Below, piece by piece: positions 1 to 12,400 of a stretch of 64,000 nucleotides of DNA. The notes below the pieces were generated by a model. The model was given only the letters and a program-made list of their open reading frames with translations. It ran no database searches and had not been told where the DNA came from. Numbering within the stretch: the first letter of the stretch is position 1; each line of letters begins with the position of its first letter. The position numbers and the translations under genes are program-made. Source of the DNA: Periplaneta americana (Eukaryota > Arthropoda > Insecta > Blattodea > Blattidae); NCBI RefSeq assembly GCF_040183065.1, contig NC_091120.1, positions 176,850,488-176,914,487 on the forward strand, given 5' to 3'.

Positions 1-1607
1 TTAGACTGTTACTTCGCATTTCACACATCATCTCCTATTATGGTTCTCTTCTTCTACTTTGAAATGGAGAATTTTATGTTCTTCTGACGTAAGTTGGTAC
101 AAGAATCCAAGTGAACAAAGTAATATTGCTGTAAAAATCTAGAATAGTTACATCCACTTTTATTTACCGAATTTAATTCGACACTAGGCAGTTATTATTA
201 TAAAATAAAAAGTAAATAAATGAAGCTACTTTTCAAAAGCACCTATAAACTTTTGATTGATTATGAACACACAAAATTATTGCATATTTACAGCTCTCAT
301 ATTGTCAGGATGGACCAGTAAAGAAAGGTGCATAATGTCAGTGTGATTTATGTTAGGAATGGGCAAATTATTTTATCTCTTAAATTTTTATGGATAAGGG
401 AAATTTTTGTGTATGAGAATTAAAGGTACCAAACTCTGGTAGGATCTGTGTTCGAGAATTTTCACTATCACAAATGAAGAGTAATTAAGTTCTAAAATTA
501 CTGCTTTGCTCCTTAATGAAGAGAGAAAAGTATGTAAGGAGATTTTAAAATCAGTATCCATATATCTGCAATGCAAATTTTTATTCTGATTTTGTAAAAC
601 TCAAAAACACATATGATATACTGCATATAAAGCAAGATAATCTGCCCATTTCTAATATAGGTGCATTTGTGAACATTCATGATACAATAGTACTACAATG
701 ATAACCTTGATGTTTTCCAAGGAAGTAAAGATATGCAATGTATGTTCTCTGTATTTGGGAATGGGTTATATCCCAGAAACAGAGACCATACATTGGACAC
801 AGTTTGCAAATGCAACACTCAAAAAATGATGTGTAATTCACATTATATTAAGTACAAAAATACATTCCAGGGATATACAAACACTTTTAAATTTCAAAAT
901 TTAAATAAGGGGTGACCAGAGGCCAAGTTTAAAAAATGTGCCTACAAACACCAATCTAGCTGAAAGAATTTTCAGAACATCCACAGAATTCTATTTTTAA
1001 TAGTCAATTTTGGCTTTCAATATACAGCACAGAATTTTAAGATTTTGCCTTGAAACAGTGTTCGTTATATTTACAGATGTGTTAATGACATGAATAAGTA
1101 CATCAATTTTTAATAATTTAATTGAACACAAAATTTTACTTTTGGGTGCACTTCTTAAAAACCAAAGATCTTAACTAAACACAGACTAATTTCGACTGAG
1201 TAGAATATTCTTCAAATGCTTCAAATTTTACTTTCTGTGTCACATCAACTTAAGATCCCGAAAATCAATTACAAATAATTAAACATTTATAGAATTGGTG
1301 CTTGCTAATGTGTGTTAGATCTCTTAATGTTCAGTTTGTTTAAAATGTCATAATCCTTTATAAAATAATTAATCAGCTCGGTTTAATTTAAATCTAATTT
1401 GAGGAATTATTTTATATGGGACATATTAAACTAACGTAATAAAAGAGATCTAGTATCACAATATGTGAATACTGCAAATAGCTGCCATGTATTAATATGC
1501 AAAATATGAGGGGGAGGGGGAAGAAAGAAATCCTGCTCTCCTGAAAGATTAATGTGAAGGTATTAAAGTATAATATGTGGCTTTAAATGCGTTAAAAAAT
1601 CTATTAA
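1..1607. other. AT-rich stretch, nothing recognised
   Basis: AT-rich DNA without a convincing coding region, repeat boundary or RNA gene. The open frames here are short, lack recognisable motifs and look like chance. A G-rich patch lies near 1508-1524. Confidence 0.5.
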
Positions 1608-1705
1608 AATTAATTGATGAACTAGTGGACTTACTCGTGTTAAATATGTAATATTTGTCCGGCTTACAGCTGTTTCAGTGCTTCACGCACCATCATCAGA
1701 GCCTA

Positions 1706-2262
1706 CTAGATCGTGGCGTCATCTCGAACTTCTCTGCCTGTTAAGAGGGTGTGTTTTATTGTTTGAAGGTGTTGAAGTGTGGAGTCGAATAGTGTGTGTG
1801 TACTGAAATTGATCTGTGTACTGAGGATTTGATCGGGGTGTGTTTTAGTGTGTTTGTATATTTCGTATTGTTCTAGTGTGTTGAGTTTTTGGTTCTTGGG
1901 TTGTGTGTGTAGGATTTCCATGTCCGTATTTATGTTATTGAATGTATGGTTAGTATTCGTTATGTGATCGGCGTATGTAGATGTATTGTGTCCTCTGGTT
2001 ATAGCTTTAATGTGTTCTTTGTAGCGTGTTTGGAATGATCTGCCTGTCTGTCCTATGTAGAATTTGTCGCAACTATTACATGTGAGTTTGTATACACCTG
2101 TGTGGTCGTATTTATTTGTTTGTGTTTTTAGTGTGTTGAGATGTCTTTGTAGTGTGTTTTCTGTCCTGTATGTTATGTTGTATTTCTGTTTTCTGAATGA
2201 AGATGCGATCTTATGTGTGCTTTTGTTTTCATATGTTAGTGTGATGTATGTCTTGTGTTCTT
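1706..2262 (-). pseudogene. Penelope-like GIY-YIG endonuclease C-terminus (left arm)
   Basis: Fragment of a Penelope-like element polyprotein. The C-terminal GIY-YIG nuclease nicks target DNA for retrotransposition. Visible: a paired-cysteine stretch CNSCDKFYIGQTGRSF (the YIG half of the motif plus the conserved Arg region), then KEH and a basic tail ending at the stop at 1706. The reverse transcriptase is missing, so this is a 5'-truncated copy. The open frame formally extends to 2398, but bases above about 2262 are antisense of the opposite arm, so that ATG is an artefact of the inverted arrangement. Confidence 0.75.
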
Positions 2263-2579
2263 CATTCAGAAAACAGAAATACAACATAACATACAGAACA
2301 GAAAACACACTACAAAGACATCTCAACACACAAAAAACACAAACAAATAAATACGACCACACAGGTGTATACAAACTCACATGTAATAGTTGCGACAAGT
2401 TCTACATAGGACAGACAGGCAGATCATTCCAAACATGCTACAAAGAACACATTAAAACTATAACCAGAGGACACAATACATCTACATACGCCGATCACAT
2501 AACCAATACTAACCATATATACAATAACATGAATACCCTCTTAACAGGCAGAGAAGTTCGAGATGATGCCGCGATCTAG
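2260..2579 (+). pseudogene. Penelope-like GIY-YIG endonuclease C-terminus (right arm)
   Basis: Second, oppositely oriented copy of the same GIY-YIG segment, with the same CNSCDKFYIGQTGRSF motif and the same C-terminal GREVRDD end. An internal deletion after the NTNH segment removes about 60 codons present in the left arm. The apparent start at 2064 lies in antisense of the left arm and is not a real start. Not functional by itself. Confidence 0.7.
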
Positions 2580-2677
2580 TAGGCTCTGATGATGGTGCGT
2601 GAAGCACTGAAACAGCTGTAAGCCGGACAAATATTACATATTTAACACGAGTAAGTCCACTAGTTCATCAATTAATT

Positions 2678-4210
2678 ATATTCAAGTGTTAAAAGTGGTG
2701 TACGCAAGATTCAAAATGGAATCTATTAGATACTAAACTTCATATTAAAGTAAAATGCTAATACATTAACAATACAATAGTTGGTAAAACATAATAGCAG
2801 TGGTCTAGTTTGGCAAAAAGGTGCTGCAAACTTTCCATACCTGGTATTACATTCATACCAAATTAAAATAAATCAAAACTTATACGCGAATTTCAGTCAA
2901 ATTATGATCTCAACCATAATTAATCAAGTGGCAATAGCTTCCTCTCTCATAAAAATAAGCAAGGCCTTTATTTGAACTTTATGGAACAAAGCACAATCAT
3001 TTTGGATCTTTAATTCAGATTTACTAAGTGCTTCGACTACTAATTCTTGAGATCACAGTAGGATTCAAAGAAAGCTAGTGTATGAAGGAACTGCTATAAA
3101 GTGGCTAATCCAGCATCTATGGTACCAGGTATTGTGCAACCACTATTACAAACCGCCATTTTTCTGGTGAATATTTCTCCATCATGGTATGCAGTAACAA
3201 TAAAGGAAACACAACAACACATATGTAGATAACAATGATAGCGCTTAATTTCAGAGTTCAATTCACCAGTTTTAACCACATAATGCCCTGGCATATGTTG
3301 TAATTTAATGTATCAGCAAATATAAAATTCTCATTTGACTAGTGGATTTTTTTTTAAATATATGTCAACCGCTTTGAAAGATAAATGATGAACGCAGAAA
3401 TAAGCTCTGTTTGCAAAACTTGTTACTTAACTTCGCAGGTCTTAAATTTTACTTCCCTACTATAACGTGAGTGAGGTTAAGGAAGACGAGTCAGTGGAAC
3501 AGATACTATTTATGACTACTGAAAAGACTGAATGAATTAAGGCTTTAAATGTTCTTACTGGTGGGAATATATGCACACTTTTAGCAATGCTGAAGCCTAT
3601 ATAATTTTAAATTCTTTTTATTGCTCTGTACCATTAATTAAGCTTACGGTACAGTTAAAATAGGCATGATCTCTAAGTAAATAAAACAGGTATTACAACT
3701 TAAAAATTGTTGGTAAATTTACAGCTCTAATTAAATTTAAACAACATATGCCAGGTCATTCAGAACTGTTGACAAGCTGATATGAACAAATATATAATAA
3801 CTTATATGATTATCATTAAATGATAAGATTTCCTGTTTTTATTAGCTCTATAGGCTACATTATCTGCATGATTTCTAGATGAGAACTTCTTAAGCATATC
3901 TAAAATCTAACATACTTAAACACGTTATTCTGAACTACAAATACTAATAACAGCCACAAAAGAAAACATTTCATCTAAAGCTAGATAAAATGCCACCATA
4001 CAGAATACATATCTCAAAATTAATCATTCAAAAAGAAACTCTCATATCTTAGAACCCATCAAACTTCTATGATTTAATCAACTCCTAAATTTTATCGATC
4101 TTTCCCTCACAATCGACAATAAATTTAAACTTAATATTTTATTATATTAGTATGTATTTTAAGTGTCTGATAACTTATGTTTTTGAAAATACATAATTTA
4201 GATGACAAGC
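2678..4210. other. No gene recognised
   Basis: AT-rich DNA with no supported gene. The short open frames near 2781 and 3094 have no recognisable motifs. Confidence 0.5.
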
Positions 4211-4221
4211 GTATAATTATA

Positions 4222-4572
4222 TAATAATAATCCGTGGCACTACAACCCGTGAAGGGCCTAGACCGACCAGCCAGCTGCTGGCCTCACGCCCACATGCCGA
4301 AGCAGAGGTGGACGATCATCCAACCAGAATGGAGGTATTGTGTGGTTAGCACGATGATCCCCACAGCCATTATAGCTGGTATTCACAACTGGATTTCGCT
4401 ACCTATCGTAGCTCCCCAAGTGCATCATGATGCTGGGTGGGCACCAGTCCCATACACTGGCCGAAATTTCATGAGAAAATTTCTTCCCCCATGAGGACTC
4501 GAACCAGCGCGCATTCTGTAATGCGAGTCCTAGGCGGGATGCCTAAGACCGCGATGCCACGGCGCGGGACAT
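4222..4572 (-). mobile_element. tRNA-derived SINE with 11-bp target duplication
   Basis: The pol III head is at the high-coordinate end. Reading the minus strand it has an A-box-like GTGGCATCGCGGT and a B box GGTTCGAGTCC. The body is GC-rich compared with the surroundings, and a (TTA)n tail lies at 4222-4232. The 11-bp direct repeat GTATAATTATA flanks it at 4211-4221 and 4573-4583, as expected for LINE-driven insertion. Apparently full length, about 350 bp. Confidence 0.85.
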
Positions 4573-4583
4573 GTATAATTATA

Positions 4584-5282
4584 CTTGTGCATATATAATG
4601 TTTTAACATTGTTGGTTGGTATCTAATGTTGAATAGTTGACGATGTCATTTGTTCTCTTGCACTCCAATATTTAGCAAGAAGACTGCAAACTGAGTAAAA
4701 GTTGGATAGTGATGTACTTAACATAATATCTCCAATTTCTTTATAATTTTTTTATTAAATTGCTACATTCTAATCTCATTTATTATTCTGACCCAACATA
4801 TTGCGTTTGCCTTGCAAGACAGAGTAGCTCACAATAAAATTTAAAATCAAAATATAAACAGGTTTCCAACAAAAAATTAAGACATAAAAAAAAAAGAGGC
4901 CTAGTACAATTTAAATAGAGTGTACACCATAAAAATGCTAGCGAAATATTGCTACGGATAATTCATTATGGTGGTGATGTTAGCATCTTGAAGTTTACTC
5001 TTCAGCTTGTATTTTTCCCTCCACTTTATAAAGGTTTTCGGAATGGTGCCTCCCATTCCAAAGAACACACCGGTAACTGTGACATTTTCAATGTTGTATT
5101 TGACTGATGGGAACAGAATTGTGGCTCGTACATTTTCTTTTTCTCTTTGTTTACCTCAGATGGTTGAGTGGCTGAGATTTCAAACCTGATCATAGGATTA
5201 ATTATTTTCGGATGTTTCTTTATTTCTATTTATAGCTATGGTATCGATCCTATGATGATTGCTCCCACCATCAGCAATACAA
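4584..5282. other. No gene recognised
   Basis: AT-rich DNA with no convincing coding signal or repeat boundary. Confidence 0.45.
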
Positions 5283-5750
5283 TTAACTTCCTTGTGGACT
5301 TCTAAACTTTTGGATCAGAGCACATCTGCGATCATAGAATGTATGGTGTTGCGATGTTTTATTGAGTACTTCTCTCTGTACGCAACTCCCAAGCACATGT
5401 GGTAAAGTTTCATATTCACCGCAGTATCTACAGTGGGTTGTGCCTGTAAAGCGACCAGGGAGAAAACGTACTGGTTTCACCATCGCAATCATTTTTAGCA
5501 TTTCTCTCCTTTCAGACTTGATGATCCACGAATTGGCTGCAGATACTTTTTCAAATAATACAATTTCTTTCCTTTCTAGAGGTATGCACACCAGGTTTTA
5601 AATTCTTTTAATAGAGTTGTAAGATACAGGTAAAGATGACTGTGGAATAATTTTGCTACCCTTCTTGGTCAAGAAATCAGCTGCCTCATTACCTCTCACT
5701 CTGCAATGTGCAGGGATTTGTTTTACACATTTTAATTATAGGTCTCGCAA
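5283..5750 (-). pseudogene. Non-LTR retrotransposon RNase H and zinc-knuckle C-terminus
   Basis: Remnant of a LINE open reading frame on the minus strand. The upstream part (about 5720-5600) has an RNase H-like GNEAADFLTKKG segment. After an in-frame stop comes a C-terminal region with THCRYCGEYETLPHVLGSC, the Cys-His arrangement seen downstream of reverse transcriptase in several arthropod LINEs. No polymerase domain remains in this piece. It is broken and 5' truncated; the clade cannot be set from this fragment. Confidence 0.6.
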
Positions 5751-6184
5751 GCAGGGAATACCGACGGAAGGAATGCGAATGAAACGCTGGGATAAGGAAG
5801 AGCGGGCAACAGGAAAGGTCACGAGATAGCTTGAATGATATTCAAGAGTACAGTCAGAAGAGAAATGACATCAATAGAATCAGTCTTGCATTGTGATAGT
5901 TACATTACGACCTTTGTTTGTTCCATTGCATGTGAATACATGTCTTGTATCGCACGGTATTATTTCATTCATAAACATATGTTGCGCGTTTAATTAGCTT
6001 CGAATTTTTCTCTTGCTACATTCGTTATTTCGACAGCGATGTCCTCATCTATTCATCTTCTTGGAAGAGACAGTACTTCCATAGGCCCACACCTCTCGCC
6101 CCCTGGCGTGCCTACATACACACGTCAAAACAGACAGCAACGCCACCATTGCTTTTCAGTAATCGTTTCTTGCGCGAGCTATAA

Positions 6185-6900
6185 TCGCACTTGCTTCTTG
6201 GGAATACCAAATTCAATAAGAATATTTTATAAAACTTCTTTCTTAACTGAGTCATATGCCTTTTTTAAATCTATGAATAATTGATGTACTGTGCCCTTAT
6301 ATAACAATTTTTTCTCCAATATTTGTCGAATATAAAAAATCTGATCAATAGTCGATCTATTATGCCTAAAACCACACTGATGATCCCCAATAATTTTATC
6401 TACATAAGGAGTTAATCTTTTCAAAAGAATATTGGACATTTTGTACGACGTCAATAAAAGTGATACTCCTCGAAAGTTACTACAGTTAGTCTTTTTCCCT
6501 CCTTAAAAATAGGTACAATTATGGACTCCTTCCATTGTTCTGATACAATTTCCTTTTCCCATACAGCAAGTACAAGTTTATAAATTTCACTAAATAATGC
6601 ATTTCCACCCTCTTGTATTAATTCTGCTGGAATTTGATTGATACCTGAAGACTTGTACTTTTTCAGCTTTTCTATCGAATTTTTGACTTTGGAATGTATG
6701 GGTTCAGGTATAAATGGCTCGGCAGTTTATATTTGAATATCGTCCTGATCATTTCTATTTGGCCTGTGCACATTTATTAGTGTCCCAAAATAGTTTTTCC
6801 ATGGAAGCCCATTTGAAGAGAGAGATATTTTCTATTTTGTTGAGATTATTCCATATGTTGTTCACAAATGTTCTTGGGTTTATCCATTTTCATGGGGAAG
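6185..6900 (-). pseudogene. Non-LTR retrotransposon reverse transcriptase fragment
   Basis: The minus strand reads through the N-terminal half of a LINE reverse transcriptase: KYKSSGINQIPAELIQEGG (about 6600-6665), an EQWKESIIVPIFK segment, then GDHQCGFRHNRSTIDQIF and a core ending in FIDLKKAYDSV near 6270, where the Asp of AYDSV is a catalytic metal ligand. A one-base frameshift lies near 6490 just before the NFRGVSLL-like motif, and the YxDD motif is not present. Inactive relic; probably RTE or a related clade, tentatively. Confidence 0.7.
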
Positions 6901-7094
6901 GTCAATTGACCGGCATAATTTTATAGTGGTTGATATTAGGCATCTTTGTCATCTGGCTGATTAAATATCTAAATGATTGCCGTGGTAAAGCAGAATTGGG
7001 TGTCTTATTGGCTGGTGGGTTGGAGTTAGAAGATAGTGTTAGACTTTTTAGGTAGGCTACCTAGTTGATATTGATTTTTGTTGTATGTATAATC

Positions 7095-8110
7095 TTAAAG
7101 GAAAGAATTTAATTGTACTTCCAATGGTTGCATAGGTATGGTCTTTGGACATTCAAGGCTAATTCGTAATGTAGCATTTTGAAGAAGATCTAACTTTTTC
7201 AGATGTGGTTTGTAGCTGCTCCTCAGACCTCGCTGGCATGTATAATCTTGGATCTTATGAATGTTATATAAAACTGTTTCAGTGTTATTGTATTTGCACC
7301 CCATGTTAGACCAGCTACAATATTCAATAGCTTTAACCTTTTTGTTCATTGTATAATAATAGTGTCTTATTTCTAGTAAAGTTTTTTATCTAGGGTAACT
7401 CCGAGGATTTTTAGTGAACTGTTGTAGTTTAAAGAAGTATTTTGTAGGGTTAGAATTGGTTTATAGTTTTTTTTTTTGAATATGTATTCTGTTTTAGATT
7501 TTACAATCGTTAGAATCCATTTAGTTGTACATGGAAATAGCTTGTTTAAAGCCTCTGGAACATCTTCTATAGCTTCAGCAGGGTGTGATGATCACATGAT
7601 GATGTTGCCGGCATATAGTTGTGGAAGAGTGAGGTGTTATTTCATTAATGATATCGTACATCATAATGTTAAACAGTATAGGGCTCAGACCAAATCCTTG
7701 AGATATTTCATTGCTGGGTGTACTTATGAGAAAAAAAAAAACTATTATTTTGTAAGACTTGGTATCTGTCTCTTTTGAATGAAATCTTGTATCAGCCATA
7801 ACATATTACTTCTTAATTCCAATTTTGGCATTGCAAAACTAGACTGGCTGGAGAGACCATTTCAAAAGCTACATTAAAAGTCATGGTTTTTGGTATAGTT
7901 GTTTCGCCTTTTGAAAATCCTAGATTCTGTAAAATGTAATACAGCATCTATTGTACTTGTTTGAGCACAAAATTCAAACTGTTTATAACTCGACAATTGT
8001 GAGATTCTAGTCTCTCCATCAGTCTGTCTTTGTTTACTCTTTCTATTAGTTTGCCTAAACAGGATGTTAACGTCCTTATAGATATGAGAAATCGGATAAG
8101 TATATCAGTT
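7095..8110 (-). pseudogene. Decayed LINE, jockey/CR1-like fragments
   Basis: Scattered minus-strand pieces of a second non-LTR retrotransposon. Near 7630-7710 a GLSPILFNIMMYDI segment matches the reverse transcriptase motif usually written GxxLSPxLFNIxxxD, but the catalytic part that follows is disrupted by stops. Near 7100-7330 a stretch with KKLDLLQNATLRISL resembles the post-polymerase region of jockey/CR1-type LINEs. Frames change several times, so it is long dead. Different from the LINE at 6185-6900. Confidence 0.5.
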
Positions 8111-8260
8111 TTCCATTTCTCTCGATATTTACCTATCGACCGAGCAAATTCAATTATTTGAATATTATCAACATTGATTCAGATAAGTAGCACAACATTT
8201 GACTGTAAACTTCACCATTACCAGTAGCTGTATTTTTCAGTTCATTGATTCTTCTTCTTC

Positions 8261-8325
8261 TTCTACTATGGCACCACAGCCCGCAATCGAGCCTTGGCCT
8301 CCTCTGTTCATTGATTGCCAAGTGT
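8261..8325. repeat. (TTC)n microsatellite with SINE-like flank
   Basis: A short CTT-type run is followed by TATGGCACCACAGCCC and GCCTTGGCCTCC, a combination that looks like the body of a dispersed SINE-type repeat adjoining a microsatellite. Boundaries are unclear. Confidence 0.3.
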
Positions 8326-8488
8326 AATTAATTCATGATGATTATGTGTATATAGGGATAAGAATGGGATGTTGTATGACGGATATTATTTTGTTGAATA
8401 TAATTTTTTCTTTCCCGATATCTGAGTGTATCTGACTAAGACTTCTGATAATTTGTTAAAAAAAAAGTGTCCTTCCAATGCTTTAAAA

Positions 8489-8650
8489 TAGTGGTCATTA
8501 GCACTCGCTGAAATGGGTTAAGGGTAAGCAGTACATGGCGACATGCACAATCAAGCATACCCGACAGCAGCCACGAATGCATGCTGGTGCTGTAAGAGAC
8601 CTGCAGGTAAGAGACGCTAGCCCGAGAGTGCAGTGTTCTGATGACCACTG
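8489..8650. mobile_element. 162-bp hAT-type MITE with 8-bp duplication
   Basis: Terminal inverted repeats TAGTGGTCATTAGCAC (left) and CAGTGGTCATCAGAAC (right, complement). Flanked by the perfect 8-bp direct repeat CTTTAAAA at 8481-8488 and 8651-8658. Too short to encode a transposase. The 8-bp duplication and CAGTGG-like ends indicate a hAT-mobilised element. Confidence 0.8.
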
Positions 8651-8658
8651 CTTTAAAA

Positions 8659-9230
8659 CTTTTCAAAACTGTGACAGAAGGTGTATTAGGGATTTCATAA
8701 AGTCTCTCTAGCTTTTATTTTTACTATACTAATTATATTTGCTATTTTTGCAATTGCTTCATTATAAATTGATCTCTATTGGCAGTAGTTGTATCATTTA
8801 GCCACTGTTTTCTTACTCACAGCCTTTCTTTTCCATCCACTATATATATTTATTTTATCTTCAAAATGAAAATAAACCCGTTATTTACAAAAGTAGAATT
8901 TAAATTTATTTTTGGCCTCTCCCTTCCTAGATATAATGATTTTAGGTATTATCGATTATCTCGTCTTGCATCCTATATACCTACATCTTTGAAAGATTGA
9001 CCAGTATTCTTGTTTTGGCTTGATGACTGGGTATTGAAGGCAGTGATTCTTCTTCAGTTTGATGTCAGAATTATAGTGGAAGATGCAATCTGGTGGCTAA
9101 TTTTATGCAGATCTGTTCCTAAACAATATACTGCTTTCTTTTGGTATACTGTTTCAAAGTGTCTTTCATGTTCTTCACAGCTTATTAGCTGTCATGTTTT
9201 CTATTATGATTCAATCATTTATTACTATCT
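8659..9230. other. No gene recognised
   Basis: Unassigned DNA between the MITE and the next SINE. Short open frames without motifs. Confidence 0.4.
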
Positions 9231-9242
9231 AATATAAATGAA

Positions 9243-9471
9243 ACATTTTTTAATTATGATTTATTTAATGATGCTCGCAACTGCTGAGGCTATATCAGCA
9301 TTGTCGGTGTGCCGGAATTTTGTCCCACATAAGTTCTTTTACATGCCAATAAATCTACTGACACGAGCCTATCGCATTTAAGCACACTTAAATGTTATTG
9401 ACCTGGGCTCGCATCGAACCCGCAACCTCGAGCACAGGAGTCCAGCACTATACCGACTGTGCTACCCAGGT
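9243..9471 (-). mobile_element. tRNA-derived SINE with 12-bp target duplication
   Basis: On the minus strand it starts ACCTGGGTAGCACAGTCGG (A box), has a B box GGGTTCGATGC, and ends with an AT-rich tail containing CATTAAATAAA. Direct repeats AATATAAATGAA (9231-9242) and AATATGAATGAA (9472-9483), one mismatch, flank it. The TAGCACAGTCGGTATAGTGC head is tRNA-like, but the element is a SINE, not a tRNA gene. Confidence 0.85.
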
Positions 9472-9483
9472 AATATGAATGAA

Positions 9484-12400
9484 TAAATGGGGGAAATGGG
9501 AGGAGGAACATTTAAAAAGTACGCTAAAGCGCGTAATTGCAAAGGAAACTGGAGCTCAGTGAAAGTGTTATGTGAGCTCCAAGCTTGTTGGCCACTTATC
9601 TCACTCCAATTTTCGTCGTTTCATATGAAATAACATTATAGAAGGAGAAAGCTGAAAATTAAATTCTCCCTCTCCTTTTTTTTCTTTTTGAGATTTTAGG
9701 CTTCAACAGTGATTGTGTTCAGAAGATGACTTTGGATGTTCCACTGTGAGCTGAGACTTAACATCTGCAATGTTTTGGAATGCACAAAGGTTCCATCTTC
9801 GGGGCTGAACCAGTATGAAGTTCCTAAATGTTAGAGATCTTACATGAACAAGACATGGCAGAATATCCATTTTTTTCTGAATTCTATCTTTTCTTTGTTA
9901 ACTGGGAATGCTCAACTATATTCCTTACATCTTAGTGTTGTACGTGAGAAAGTAAACAATTTCCGACCACCAAATAACAAAGAATGACTTTTCCAAGCTC
10001 AAACACTGCATCTAAGAAGTTTGATAATTCGTTTACACAAAGTCTTGTGCTACAAAAGCTTCGATTTGAATGAACAATTTTGGAATGTATCACGCATGTT
10101 CTACATTCCTTCAGTGGTACCATAATTTAATAGAAATAATATTCACATGAGATCACATACAGTAACATTAGTCCCACTGTTAATGCAACAAAATAAACTG
10201 TACCTTGAAGCTCATAATAATAATCATAGATATATAAATATGATCAAACTGTAGCCTCTTCCTATTTGTCAAACAATCTAATTATGTGCCAATTGCGTCT
10301 CAAAAAATTCTATATACAATGCAGTTAAAACATCAACACTTTCATTAAAAGCTAAAGAAAAACATGTTACAGTATTGCCACTATCACAGAAATAAATTAT
10401 ATAAGTCCAGCTGTGATAATAAAAACACTACAGTATATAACATGTAAAAAGAGTTACAAACAATATTGGAATGTGTTTTCTTAAAGAAGTATGGTGTTAA
10501 TAACTCGATATATTACTTAGTGCAGCCATATCTAATATTTTACTTGATGTGTAACAGTTCTAATTTTTTTTGCCGACACATTAAGAGAGATAAGGATAGA
10601 GGTAGTAAGCCTGGTTAAATCATCATTATGCTTCAAACGATTACAGAATAATCAGGCATTTGTATTTACCTCTAGCTAAATCATTTCCATTTTCGCTTCT
10701 TCACTATGGAAGAGTTCCTTTCACCAATCAGAACCTTCTTCAAATAGTTTTCTTGTTCGGCACAAGCTGCGACAGTTGCTTTCTTGTCAAAACTGAACTT
10801 GTTCATAAGAAAATGTTCCTACAAGAACCGCAACACTATTCAAACTGGACGTAGCTGCTTTATCAGACTTAACAATATTTACAAACTCTGGCTTTGGGAC
10901 AGTAGGCAAAATAATTGTATTCCTGACCTCATTTGTCATTCATAATATCAATTCACTGGTATAAATAAGGTTAACACAACAATAAAGCTGCCTAAATGTT
11001 AAGAGAACAAGCATAACAGCTGAAATACAGTGTGTCCAAATGAAAACTTGACAAATCTTGATTCCCACAACTCAGATGCTTCACGTGAGACAGGCTGACG
11101 CATTGTTTAAAGTAATTATTTTATCATGTTGCAAATCATTCTTACGCAAATGCTAGAATAAAAAGAAGTTTCTTACTCTTATTCAATTTTGCAAACGGAA
11201 CTGTGTTACAAAATTGAAATTATTATAAGTTCCATAAAAATAAAACACGCAAGAATACAATATTTTGTCACAATTTTAAATTATAATTTCATAAATCTTG
11301 TAATTACTTAAAACAATATAAGAACTTGTGTTGCTAAACCATTTTACGAAGTTTCACCCCAATGCCAAATTTAATTGGATCATCATCTTCAATAAAATTA
11401 GTAATTTCACAGTTGAAAATAAAGGCATTCATATATCTTTTCTTAGAAAATTCAATTACAAAGCAGTGCAAATTATAAATGTAAGGCCATAAACAGTTTA
11501 CGCATGAACCTTGCCTGCAGTTCAGTAACATCTAAAATTCTAAGATGATGTATGAAGAAATAAAATTTTATTATACAATGTCTGGAAGTAGGAGAACATT
11601 GTATGTATATTTAATTATAACAGTGAAAATATTTTCTCTCTGCCACATTAACAGAAAGTCACATAGACATATGAAATTGTTTTTGGTTCATTTTGGGTTT
11701 AATGATACTGCTCTGTTATACCAGATTAAAGAAATAAACATAATTTGCTCGTCAACTGTTAATATCTGGGTTACTTGACTTTTTCCATTGTGGCTCTAGG
11801 ATTGCCAACTGTTTTATTGTAGGGATAAGGGTCAGGAAATCGACAAAATTTCACGCAGACATATTTTTACACAAAACTTGACATAATTGTATATTATAAT
11901 TATATCTGCAACTATGAAAATTTTCAATAGAAAGACATTTCATTAATAGGAATTTAATGTCTGACACGTGTATACAGATATTGTAAGTAAATATTAACGT
12001 CCATTATGAAAGTTTTACATTTTTTGTATATTTATTTTCTAATCGAGTCCTGTGTGGTTACCAAACTAATAAATAATGCTTCATAATACAAACTAAATAA
12101 AATTTCTTTAATACCAAAAACTTGTAATAATAGTACATTATGCAACGAGCCTATAATGATAATAATTAAGATGCGAGGATGTTTATGAAACGACTTTTTA
12201 TGCTCGACCATATTTCTAATTTGAAATTTGAAAGTATTCATGTTGTGGTTATGTGACTGGGGAGCGAACTGACCTTGTGCAATCTCGTAAATTGTGAGAT
12301 GTGCGCAGACGCGAAAGTATTGATTTTTTTCCAGGCAACGAATGTCGACGACCTTGATATAATCTAAACGTTAAACTTGATATAACCTTGAACTTGAATT

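Larger units (their letters stand above)
1608..2677. mobile_element. Penelope-like element 3' ends in inverted duplication
   Basis: Two copies of one retroelement 3' region face each other. The left arm is about 1608-2203 (coding on minus) and the right arm about 2260-2677 (coding on plus), with a spacer near 2204-2259. Outer ends read AATTAATTGATGAACTAGTG on the left and its complement on the right. Both arms encode a GIY-YIG endonuclease like that of Penelope-like elements. The right arm lacks roughly 180 bases in the distal part of the coding sequence that the left arm keeps. Inverted or tandem partial copies are known for Penelope-like elements. The arms are still very similar, which suggests a fairly recent insertion or gene conversion. 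Confidence 0.75.

Noticed and set aside
2064-2398. Start codons and hydrophobic N-termini of the two long frames here
   Set aside because: They are antisense read-through across the palindrome arms, not real protein starts.
9395-9471. Possible tRNA gene on the minus strand
   Set aside because: A and B boxes belong to a SINE with a tail and 12-bp target duplications.
11030-11070. ACAGTGTGTCCAAATGAAAA, like a mariner-type end
   Set aside because: No inverted partner or TA-bounded second end was found nearby.
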